16,143 bases of DNA from Ruminococcus sp. GTDB taxonomy: Bacteria > Bacillota > Clostridia > Oscillospirales > Ruminococcaceae. The notes below the pieces were generated by a model. It searched no databases and was not told where the DNA came from. It saw only the letters and a program-made list of their open reading frames with translations. The stretch spans positions 1 through 16,143 of the forward strand of contig JAIDNR010000123.1 in assembly GCA_029063695.1 (NCBI GenBank). Reading direction: 5' to 3'. Both the position numbers and the translations under genes were made by a program. Positions 6,994-14,964 of this stretch are shown here, piece by piece; position 1 is the first letter of the stretch; every line of letters starts with the position of its first letter.

Positions 6994-9525
6994 ATGGCAA
7001 AAAAGATAAAATTAAGCGATGCTGCGAAAGATTTAAATATTTCTTCTCAGGAAATTATTGATTTTTTCGCAAAAAAAGGCGATAATAAGAAAAAGTCTTC
7101 ATCAATTCTTACTGAAAAGGAAATGAATGTTATTCTTGAACATCAGACAAAGAAAAATGAGGTCAAGTCATTTGATGACTATTTTGCATCAAAGAATGAG
7201 CCTAAGCCACTGAAGAAAGAGGATTCAAAGTCCGATAAAAATTCCGAAAAGAAATCTGAACCAAAGCATGACAAAAAAGTCGGAAACGGCAGCAAAGATA
7301 ACGGAAAGGACAATAAAAAAGATAAGAAGCAGACAAGGAATCAGTCCAAGAGCAATGAAGTAAAAGGAACTCCGAAAACTGAGGAAAAAACCGCTGTAAA
7401 GGAGAACAAACAGACGAATTTCAAAAAGTCTGACGGAAACAAATCCAATGAGAAGAAAAAGAAAAAGGAGCAGGCTAAGGCAAGGGACAGAGGCGAAAGC
7501 AGTAAGCTCAATGTAAATTTTTCTTCTGAAACTGCATCTACTGCTATACAGAGACGTACCGTTGATACAAGAGGAAGTTATATTGACCTTGACAAGTACA
7601 ATGAACGTTATGACCAGATGGCTTCTTCCAACAATAAGCACAGTGATAATTATTCTTCTAAAAAGCAGAAGATTAACCAGAAATCAGCTCAGAGAAACCG
7701 TCAGCAGTTCTCGAAAAAGGAATCCGAAGCAGAAAAATTAAAGAGACTTGAGCTTGAACGTGCAAGAAAACAGCAGCTTAAAGTTATGATTCCTGATACA
7801 ATTACTGTCGGTGAACTTGCCGCACGTCTTAAAGCTACTGCCACAGAAGTTATCAAGAAACTTATGGGTCTTGGCATTATGGCATCTATTAATCAGGAAG
7901 TTGATTTTGATACAGCATCACTTGTTGCTGAAGAAATGGGTGCAAAGGTAGAAAAAGAGGTTATTGTCACAATTGAAGAACGTCTTATTGACGACAGCGA
8001 TGATGATGATACAAATCTTGAATCAAGATGTCCTGTTGTTGTTGTTATGGGTCACGTTGACCATGGCAAGACTTCAATCCTTGACAGAATCAGAGATGCT
8101 CATGTTGCCGCAGGTGAAGCAGGCGGTATCACTCAGCATATCGGTGCATATCAGGTTAAAGTAAACGGACAGAAAATCACATTCCTTGATACTCCTGGTC
8201 ATGAGGCATTTACTTCAATGCGTGCAAGAGGTGCGAATATCACTGATATTGCTATTCTTGTTGTTGCTGCTGATGATGGTATCATGCCGCAGACTGTTGA
8301 ATCAATCAATCATGCGAAGTCCGCAGGAGTACAGATTATTGTTGCTATCAATAAAATGGATAAAGAGGGTGCAAATCCTGACAGAATCAAGGAAGAACTT
8401 ACAAAATATGACCTTGTGTGTGAGGACTGGGGAGGCGATGTAATATGCGTTCCCGTTTCTGCAAAGACAGGCGAGGGAATTGATGAACTTCTTGAATCCG
8501 TACTTCTTGTTGCGGAAGTTCAGGAACTTAAAGCAAATCCTGACAGACTTGCAAAAGGTACTGTAATCGAAGCACGTCTTGATAAGGGCAGAGGTCCTAT
8601 TGCAACACTTCTTGTCCAGAACGGTACACTTAAACAGGGCGATGTCCTTATTGCAGGTACATCAGTAGGTCGTGTGCGTGTAATGACAAACGATAAGGGA
8701 AGAACAGTTAAATCGGCAGGACCGTCTGTTCCTGTTGAGATTACAGGTCTTGCGGAAGTTCCGAGTGCAGGTGATGTTTTCAATGCTGTTGAGGACGAAA
8801 GACTTGCTCGTGAACTTGTTGAACAGCGTAAGCATGAGGCTAAACAGGAGCAGTTCAATGCATACAGAAAAGTTACTCTTGATAATCTTTTCAGTCAGAT
8901 TGCAGAGGGCGAAATAAAGGAACTTCCTATTATTGTAAAGGCTGATGTACAGGGTTCTGTTGAAGCTGTAAAGCAGTCGCTTGAAAAGCTTTCAAACAAT
9001 GAAGTAAGAGTGCGTGTAATTCATGGTGCAGTCGGTGCAGTAAAGGAAAGCGACGTTATGCTTGCAAGTGCATCAAATGCAATTATTGTAGGATTCAATG
9101 TGCGTCCAGACCCTGTTGCATCTGAAAATGCAGTTCGTGACGGCGTTGATATTCGTCTCTACCGCATTATCTATGATGCTATTGAGGAAATTTCAACTGC
9201 CATGAAAGGTATGCTTGCACCTAAATTCCGTGATGTTGAACTGGGACGTATTGAAGTCCGTCAGGTTTACAAGATTTCCAATGTCGGAATGGTTGCAGGA
9301 AGCTATGTCCTTAATGGTAAGGTTGTACGAGGCTGTCAGGTGCGTGTTGTCCGTGACGGTATTATCATTGCCGATGATAAAATCGCAGGTCTGAAACGTT
9401 TCAAGGACGACGCAAAGGAAGTTGCAGAAGGATATGAATGCGGAATAAGTCTTGAAAAGTTCAGTGATGTAAAAGAGGGCGATATTTTTGAGACATATAT
9501 CGTTGAGGAATACAGAGAAGATTAA
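6994..9525 (+). CDS. infB: Translation initiation factor IF-2
   Basis: IF-2 (843 residues) is the GTPase that places initiator tRNA on the 30S subunit and promotes 50S joining. An N-terminal IF2_N module (about 1-52) precedes a disordered Lys/Asn/Ser-rich linker (about 55-262), in which 'VDTRGSYIDLDKYNERY' (190-206) is an ordered-looking conserved element. A second IF2_N-like module (about 265-318) leads to the G domain (about 345-510), with G1 GHVDHGKT (353-360), G2 region GGITQHIGAY (377-386), G3 DTPGH (399-403), G4 NKMD (453-456) and G5 SAKTG (489-493). Domains II to IV follow to the C-terminus and appear complete. The start is set by TAAGGAGGT (6975-6983), a near-perfect ribosome site ten bases upstream of the ATG. 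All catalytic motifs are intact. The gene lies in its usual place after ylxQ. Confidence 0.98.
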   Translation: MAKKIKLSDAAKDLNISSQEIIDFFAKKGDNKKKSSSILTEKEMNVILEHQTKKNEVKSFDDYFASKNEPKPLKKEDSKSDKNSEKKSEPKHDKKVGNGSKDNGKDNKKDKKQTRNQSKSNEVKGTPKTEEKTAVKENKQTNFKKSDGNKSNEKKKKKEQAKARDRGESSKLNVNFSSETASTAIQRRTVDTRGSYIDLDKYNERYDQMASSNNKHSDNYSSKKQKINQKSAQRNRQQFSKKESEAEKLKRLELERARKQQLKVMIPDTITVGELAARLKATATEVIKKLMGLGIMASINQEVDFDTASLVAEEMGAKVEKEVIVTIEERLIDDSDDDDTNLESRCPVVVVMGHVDHGKTSILDRIRDAHVAAGEAGGITQHIGAYQVKVNGQKITFLDTPGHEAFTSMRARGANITDIAILVVAADDGIMPQTVESINHAKSAGVQIIVAINKMDKEGANPDRIKEELTKYDLVCEDWGGDVICVPVSAKTGEGIDELLESVLLVAEVQELKANPDRLAKGTVIEARLDKGRGPIATLLVQNGTLKQGDVLIAGTSVGRVRVMTNDKGRTVKSAGPSVPVEITGLAEVPSAGDVFNAVEDERLARELVEQRKHEAKQEQFNAYRKVTLDNLFSQIAEGEIKELPIIVKADVQGSVEAVKQSLEKLSNNEVRVRVIHGAVGAVKESDVMLASASNAIIVGFNVRPDPVASENAVRDGVDIRLYRIIYDAIEEISTAMKGMLAPKFRDVELGRIEVRQVYKISNVGMVAGSYVLNGKVVRGCQVRVVRDGIIIADDKIAGLKRFKDDAKEVAEGYECGISLEKFSDVKEGDIFETYIVEEYRED

Positions 9526-9535
9526 TTCGGATTTC

Positions 9536-9557
9536 AGTCCGGAGTTTTCTCCGGACT
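9536..9557 (+). promoter_or_regulatory. Intercistronic hairpin between infB and the next gene
   Basis: AGTCCGGAG (9536-9544) and CTCCGGACT (9549-9557) form a perfect 9-bp, GC-rich stem with a TTTT loop, starting ten bases after the infB stop. The next bases are TCTAACCGGAAAT, so a terminator U-tract is missing. The core CCGGA...TCCGG matches that of the leader hairpin at 4525-4548. Possible roles are partial termination, RNA processing or protection of the infB 3' end; which one is unknown. Confidence 0.5.
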
Positions 9558-9585
9558 TCTAACCGGAAATATGAGGAACTGGAAT

Positions 9586-9987
9586 ATGAATGATGAAAGA
9601 ATGAGCAATGCGGATATGATTCAGTACTGCAATGAGGCTCTGGCATGGGAGGATTTCGGACCTGTTGATATTTATTTTTTCGAGTCTGTAAAAAAAATCC
9701 TGCTGGGCGAATCAAGTCCGTTTGAGACTTCCGAAGATTTTCCGAATGACCTTATGGGGATTGAAAGACCTGTCCGTGATATTGAGCTTGAACCCGAATA
9801 TCATAATTTCGCTGATATATACTATGAAGAGGGCGACGAAAATCTGCCCGATTACAGTAAATCCTATGATATACCGGCTGATGACGGCGGATTCTTTGCT
9901 CAGTCCGAATCAGTTTCAGTACAGAAGCATTCCGAAAGAAAATCAGGAGGATTTAAAGTAAAGCTTAAAGCAGTGAAGAAAGGATAA
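9586..9987 (+). CDS. Unrecognised small protein between infB and rbfA
   Basis: I do not recognise this 133-residue protein. It has a helical-looking N-terminus with 'MIQYCNEALAWEDFGPVDIYFFESVKKILL' split across about residues 11-40. A strongly acidic middle (about 45-105) rich in Asp, Glu, Pro and Tyr follows, with a short basic C-terminal tail (about 114-133) ending GGFKVKLKAVKKG. There is no signal peptide or membrane segment, so it is probably cytoplasmic. The ATG at 9586 is preferred because GAGGA (9573-9577) lies eight bases upstream; an in-frame ATG at 9571 would add five residues but has only a poor site (CCGGAAA). The two-base gap to rbfA implies co-translation with a ribosome assembly factor. 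The charge split could suit binding to RNA-associated proteins, but no function can be assigned. Confidence 0.75.
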   Translation: MNDERMSNADMIQYCNEALAWEDFGPVDIYFFESVKKILLGESSPFETSEDFPNDLMGIERPVRDIELEPEYHNFADIYYEEGDENLPDYSKSYDIPADDGGFFAQSESVSVQKHSERKSGGFKVKLKAVKKG

Positions 9988-9989
9988 TT

Positions 9990-10328
9990 ATGGCAAATTA
10001 TAAAACAAACCGTATGGCAGAGGATATAAAAAGAGAACTTACCGCTGTTCTAAGGGAACTCAAAGACCCTCGGATTGACAAACTTCTGACTATAGTAAGA
10101 ACTGATTTATCGGGTGATATGTCTGTATGCAAGGTTTATGTTTCAAGTCTCGGCGGAATGGAACGCACAAATGAATCTGTTCAGGGACTTAAAAGTGCAT
10201 CGGGATTTATCCGCCGTGAACTGTTTCACCGCCTTCAGATGAGAAAATCACCCGAATTTACGTTTATTGCCGATAACTCTATTGAAAGAGGTGCGGAGAT
10301 AAGCAGAAAGCTCAATGATATTCTGTAA
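9990..10328 (+). CDS. rbfA: Ribosome-binding factor A
   Basis: RbfA (112 residues) is a single KH-like domain protein that binds the 30S subunit near the 5' helix of 16S rRNA and is needed for late maturation, especially in the cold. Family features are 'KTNRMAEDIKRELTAVL' near the start, 'KDPRID' (25-30), 'SVCKVYVSSLGG' (45-56), 'GFIRREL' (72-78) and 'SPEFTFIADNSI' (87-98). The length is typical. AAGGA at 9980-9984 precedes the ATG by five bases. It follows infB as usual, separated only by the unrecognised gene. Confidence 0.96.
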   Translation: MANYKTNRMAEDIKRELTAVLRELKDPRIDKLLTIVRTDLSGDMSVCKVYVSSLGGMERTNESVQGLKSASGFIRRELFHRLQMRKSPEFTFIADNSIERGAEISRKLNDIL

Positions 10329-10354
10329 AAAATTCAAGTAAAGGAGATTTTTCA

Positions 10355-11308
10355 ATGTATATAGGTTACAGTGAAGCAGAAACTTTTCTGAGGAACTGCA
10401 AAGATGCTGTTATAATTACTCACCAGAGTCCCGACGGCGACTGTATCGGTGCGGGATTCGGTTTGAAAGATATTCTTGCTGAACTCGGAATAAGAAGTCG
10501 TGTTGTTTGCAGTGACGAATTTCCGTCACGCTATGATTTTATGACAAATACAGGAGCAGGTGAAGATTTTGAGCCTGAAACTGTTATTGCCGTTGATATT
10601 GCTGATACAAAGCTCATGGGAAAATATAAGGATATTTACGGAGATAAAATTCAGCTCTGTATTGACCACCATATATCAAATATTAATTATGCAGAAAAAA
10701 CTCTCCTGAGACCCAAGGCGACAGCAGCCTGTGAAATTATATATGACCTTGCAAAGTTCATGGGCGTTGAAATAAGCCGTCATTGTGCAATGTGTCTTTA
10801 TACGGGAATCGCTACGGATTCAGGCTGTTTCAAATATGACTGTACCACTCCCCGTGCACATGAAATTGCGGCTGAAATGAAGCGAAGCTATGATATAAAC
10901 TTTGCCGAAATCAACCGTGCAATGTTTGAAATAAAAACAAAAGCAAGAATGATACTTGAATCAAAGTTTGTGAATCTTATGGAAGAATATCTTGACAATA
11001 AGCTTGTCATTGCTTCTGTAACTCTTGATATGATGAAAGAAATCGGTATAAATTCCGATGAATTTGAAGGGCTTGCACCCATGACAATTCAGCTTGAGGG
11101 AACAGAAGTCGGCGTACTTATAAAAGAACGTGAGCCGAATACGTTCAAATGTTCTTTCCGTTCGGCGGACAGCGTAAACGTCTCCGAAATATGCCGTTCT
11201 CTCGGCGGAGGCGGTCACGAAAAAGCAGCAGGCTGTTCAATTGAGGGCTGCACACTGCAAGAGGCTGAAAATAAGATTGTTGAAGCAGTAAGAAAGGCAA
11301 TGGCATGA
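10355..11308 (+). CDS. nrnA: DHH/DHHA1 phosphoesterase NrnA (nano-RNase / pAp phosphatase)
   Basis: This 317-residue DHH-family phosphoesterase degrades very short RNAs and, in studied relatives, 3'-phosphoadenosine 5'-phosphate. The metal-binding motifs are in order: H23 with D27 and D29 (HQSPDGDCIG), D81 (AVDIADT), the DHH signature at 104-106 (CIDHHISN) and D155 (GIATDSGCFKYD). The DHHA1 substrate-binding domain carries 'GGGGHEKAAG' (284-293). All expected catalytic residues are present. AAAGGAG (10340-10346) sets the start. The stop overlaps the truB start (ATGATGA), and a place between rbfA and truB is the normal one in Firmicutes. Cyclic di-AMP phosphodiesterases share this fold, but the lack of membrane or GGDEF parts fits the NrnA type. 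Confidence 0.93.
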   Translation: MYIGYSEAETFLRNCKDAVIITHQSPDGDCIGAGFGLKDILAELGIRSRVVCSDEFPSRYDFMTNTGAGEDFEPETVIAVDIADTKLMGKYKDIYGDKIQLCIDHHISNINYAEKTLLRPKATAACEIIYDLAKFMGVEISRHCAMCLYTGIATDSGCFKYDCTTPRAHEIAAEMKRSYDINFAEINRAMFEIKTKARMILESKFVNLMEEYLDNKLVIASVTLDMMKEIGINSDEFEGLAPMTIQLEGTEVGVLIKEREPNTFKCSFRSADSVNVSEICRSLGGGGHEKAAGCSIEGCTLQEAENKIVEAVRKAMA

Positions 11309-12204
11309 TGAACGGCATACTCTGCGTTAATAAGCCTGAGGGATTTACTTCCTTTGATGTTATTGCAAAACTCAGGGGCATTATGAAAATAAAGCGTATC
11401 GGTCACGGCGGTACGCTTGACCCTATGGCAACGGGTGTTCTGCCTGTTTTTGTCGGAACGGCTACAAAAGCTTGTGATATTATTCCTGATACCTCTAAGG
11501 CATACCGTGCAGGATTCAGACTGGGTATTTCTACCGATACGCTTGATATTACGGGGGAGATTACAGCAGAATATTCATCAAAAGTTACAGAAAAAGATAT
11601 ACTTGATGTGATTCCGAAGTTTACAGGAAACATAAAGCAGATACCACCGATGTATTCTGCAATTAAAATTGGCGGACAGAAGTTATGCAACCTTGCAAGA
11701 AAAGGAATTGAAATAGAACGTCCTGAACGTGAAATAACTGTTGACAGTATAAAACTTGAAAGTTTTGACGAAGATTTGCAGTCGGGAGTGATTTCGGTAA
11801 TCTGTTCAAAAGGGACTTATATCAGAAGTCTTATTGATGATATTGGTAAATCTTTAGGCTGTGGCGGTGTTATGACTTCTCTTGTGCGTACATGGTCGGG
11901 AGGTTTTTCTCTCAGTGACTGTTTTACGCTTGAAGAAATTCAGAAGTATGCTGATTTAGGGAATATTGAAGAAAAAGTTCTCATATCCGTAGAAAGTGCT
12001 TTCAGCGGACTTCCTAAACTCAGACTTAATGAAGTACAGACAAGAATGTACAGAAACGGAGTAAAACTTGATTTGAACCGCATAAATCATATAAAAGAGA
12101 ACGTTTGTGAATATGCTGTATATGGCTATGACCATGAATTTATCGGTATTGCGTGTGCGGATTTTAAAAAATTCGAACTGCGTGTTGTTAAAAATTTTAT
12201 CTGA
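11305..12204 (+). CDS. truB: tRNA pseudouridine-55 synthase TruB
   Basis: TruB (299 residues) converts uridine 55 of the tRNA T-loop to pseudouridine. The catalytic aspartate is D39 in 'GHGGTLDPMATGVLPV' (33-48). Other family motifs are 'NKPEGFTSFDV' (9-19), 'KAYRAGFRLGISTDT' near 65-80, 'PPMYSAIKIGGQKL' near 113-126 and 'CSKGTYIRSLIDDIG' near 168-182. The C-terminal part (about 240-299) matches a small RNA-binding domain and is poorly conserved. The tandem ATG-ATG at 11305 and 11308 overlaps the nrnA stop; AAAGG (11293-11297) suits either, so the start is uncertain by one residue. Translation is probably coupled to nrnA. Confidence 0.96.
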   Translation: MMNGILCVNKPEGFTSFDVIAKLRGIMKIKRIGHGGTLDPMATGVLPVFVGTATKACDIIPDTSKAYRAGFRLGISTDTLDITGEITAEYSSKVTEKDILDVIPKFTGNIKQIPPMYSAIKIGGQKLCNLARKGIEIERPEREITVDSIKLESFDEDLQSGVISVICSKGTYIRSLIDDIGKSLGCGGVMTSLVRTWSGGFSLSDCFTLEEIQKYADLGNIEEKVLISVESAFSGLPKLRLNEVQTRMYRNGVKLDLNRINHIKENVCEYAVYGYDHEFIGIACADFKKFELRVVKNFI

Positions 12205-12213
12205 GGTGAACTT

Positions 12214-13098
12214 ATGGAAAAAAGAAAATCTGCCGTCGCACTTGGTCTTTTTGACGGTATTCATCTCGGACATCGTACTGTTCTGAATATTGCAGTGGAA
12301 AGCGGACTTGTGCCGTCTGTGTTTACTTTCAATCCCGATGCGGTTGCAGGGAAAAGTAATGCGGGATATATCTATGATAAGTCGGAGAAATCAAAGATTC
12401 TTAGCGAATATGGTATTGAGCAGATTTATTCTGTTGATTTCAGTGATGTATGTGATATGAATGGTGAAGAATTTGTTAAAAACATTCTTATTGGCAAACT
12501 GAATGCAGATTTTGTATGCTGTGGAAATAATTTCAGGTTCGGAAAATCTGCTTCATGCGGAGTTGCTGAATTGTGTGACATGGGCAGGAAGTACGGCTTT
12601 GAAGTTCGTATTGCCGATGATGTTATGTATGAGGGCGAAACAGTATCATCAACGGCTGTTCGTAATCTACTCCTGAACGGCGATATTGTAAGAGCATGGC
12701 AGTTTCTTGGTGAGCCTTATACTATTAATAAAGAAGTCGTTCATGGTGCGGAACTCGGAAGGACTATTGGTTTTCCGACAATAAATCAGCTTTTCAGCAA
12801 AGGACAGCTTGTGCCGAAATACGGAGTATACGCAGGTGCGGTATTAATCGACGGAAAATATTATAAAGCGATAACAAATATTGGCATGAAACCTACTGTG
12901 AATTATGGTGGTATGCCTCTTGCGGAAACTCATATTATAGGCTTTTCGGGTGACTTATACGGAAAAAATATTGAGGTAATGCTTATTGATTTTATACGTC
13001 CCGAAAAGAAATTCAGTTCTGTAGATAAACTTAAAAATCAGATTGCCGATGATATGAAAAAAGCTAATGCTTTTTGTTTTAACATAGAAAATTCGTAA
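12214..13098 (+). CDS. ribF: Bifunctional riboflavin kinase / FAD synthetase RibF
   Basis: RibF (294 residues) phosphorylates riboflavin to FMN and adenylates FMN to FAD. The N-terminal nucleotidyltransferase domain has 'GLFDGIHLGH' (11-20), 'GNNFRFGK' (104-111) and 'VSSTAVRNLL' (144-153). The C-terminal flavokinase domain has 'GRTIGFPTIN' (182-191), 'KPTVNYGG' (226-233), 'ETHIIGFSGDLYGK' (238-251) and 'FIRPEKKFSSVDKLKNQI' (260-277). Both activities look intact. The N-terminus starts only ten residues before the first motif, slightly shorter than many relatives. The ribosome site TGAGGTGA (12202-12209) overlaps the truB stop. No FMN riboswitch is seen; expression probably follows the operon. 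It is the last gene of the conserved set. Confidence 0.95.
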   Translation: MEKRKSAVALGLFDGIHLGHRTVLNIAVESGLVPSVFTFNPDAVAGKSNAGYIYDKSEKSKILSEYGIEQIYSVDFSDVCDMNGEEFVKNILIGKLNADFVCCGNNFRFGKSASCGVAELCDMGRKYGFEVRIADDVMYEGETVSSTAVRNLLLNGDIVRAWQFLGEPYTINKEVVHGAELGRTIGFPTINQLFSKGQLVPKYGVYAGAVLIDGKYYKAITNIGMKPTVNYGGMPLAETHIIGFSGDLYGKNIEVMLIDFIRPEKKFSSVDKLKNQIADDMKKANAFCFNIENS

Positions 13099-13144
13099 TG
13101 CTTTCACGATGTTATCACACAAATAAGATATTATAAAAGCATTA
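13096..13144. repeat. 9-bp inverted repeat in the ribF-ABC gap
   Basis: TAATGCTTT (13096-13104, including the ribF stop) and AAAGCATTA (13136-13144) are perfect inverted arms separated by 31 bases. The long AT-rich loop and lack of a following T-run make a standard terminator unlikely. No convincing -35/-10 pair was found in this 77-base gap, so whether the ABC genes form a new transcript is unclear. Confidence 0.3.
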
Positions 13145-13175
13145 TTAAATTAAAATATCAGGAGGATATAATTAA

Positions 13176-14236
<1,061 letters not shown>

Positions 14237-14237
<1 letters not shown>

Positions 14238-14941
14238 TGGGAGCTATATACAGACGTGAAATGGGTGCATTCTTTACATCGGGACTTGCCTACGTGTTCC
14301 TCTCAGTATTCACGCTTCTTTCGGGAATCTTTTTCTTTTTCGGTGTAATAGGTTCGGCAACTTCAAATATGTCATCAATGTTCAGTTCTATGTTTATGAT
14401 AGTACTGTTTCTTATACCAATTCTCACAATGAAACTTATGAGCGAGGAAAAGAAAAACCGTACAGACCAGGGACTTCTTACTGCACCTATCGGTTTATGG
14501 TCAATTGTTCTGGGTAAATATTTTGCCGCACTTACTCTGTTTATTATTGCAGAAAGTGTTGTATTTATCTATTCAATAATTATTGCTGTTTATGGTGAGG
14601 TGCTGTGGGCATCGCTTCTCGGAAATTACTTTGCAATGCTGTTTCTTGGTTCGGCTTTTATTGCTGTCGGACTTTTTGTATCTTCACTTACGGAAAATCA
14701 GATGGCATCTGCTGTTGCAAGTATGCTTGCACTTTTTGTACTGTATCTTTTTGATTCACTTGCAGCAAACATTTCAAATGAGTATATACAGAAAGCCATG
14801 CTTTCACTTTCATTTTATTCAAGATACATTGAATTTACTCAGGGAGTATTTAATCTCTCAAGTGTAGTATTTTTCATCAGTGTTGCTTTTATCTTCAACT
14901 TCTTTACAGTAAGAGTTCTTGATAAGAGACGCTGGGGTTAA
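14237..14941 (+). CDS. ABC-2 type permease (GldF-like)
   Basis: This 234-residue membrane protein has six predicted hydrophobic segments (about 15-40, 48-67, 90-119, 128-148, 155-175 and 203-226). 'REMGAFFTSGLAYVF' at the start, 'LIPILTMKLMSEEKK' (59-73), 'LGKYFAAL' near 92-99 and 'GLFVSSLTENQMASA' near 144-158 match ABC-2 permeases of the GldF/NosY type. AAGGAGG (14221-14227) lies at the end of the ATPase gene. The one-base stop/start overlap and the auxiliary gene 23 bases downstream show a three-gene cassette. The transported substrate cannot be told from sequence. Confidence 0.9.
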
Positions 14942-14964
14942 TCACGGAAAGGAGACTGATACCA

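Noticed and set aside
7225..7641. 138-residue hydrophobic open frame on the - strand over infB
   Set aside because: The Leu/Phe-rich membrane-like composition is the mirror image of the Lys/Glu-rich IF-2 linker on the other strand.
7786..7788. Internal ATG start for a short IF-2 form
   Set aside because: Some bacteria make two IF-2 forms, but no good ribosome site precedes this ATG (AAACAGCAGCTTAAAGTT), so it cannot be supported from sequence alone.
13103..13137. Sigma-A promoter for the ABC cassette in the ribF gap
   Set aside because: TATTAT and TATAAA hexamers exist, but no -35-like hexamer lies at a usable spacing.
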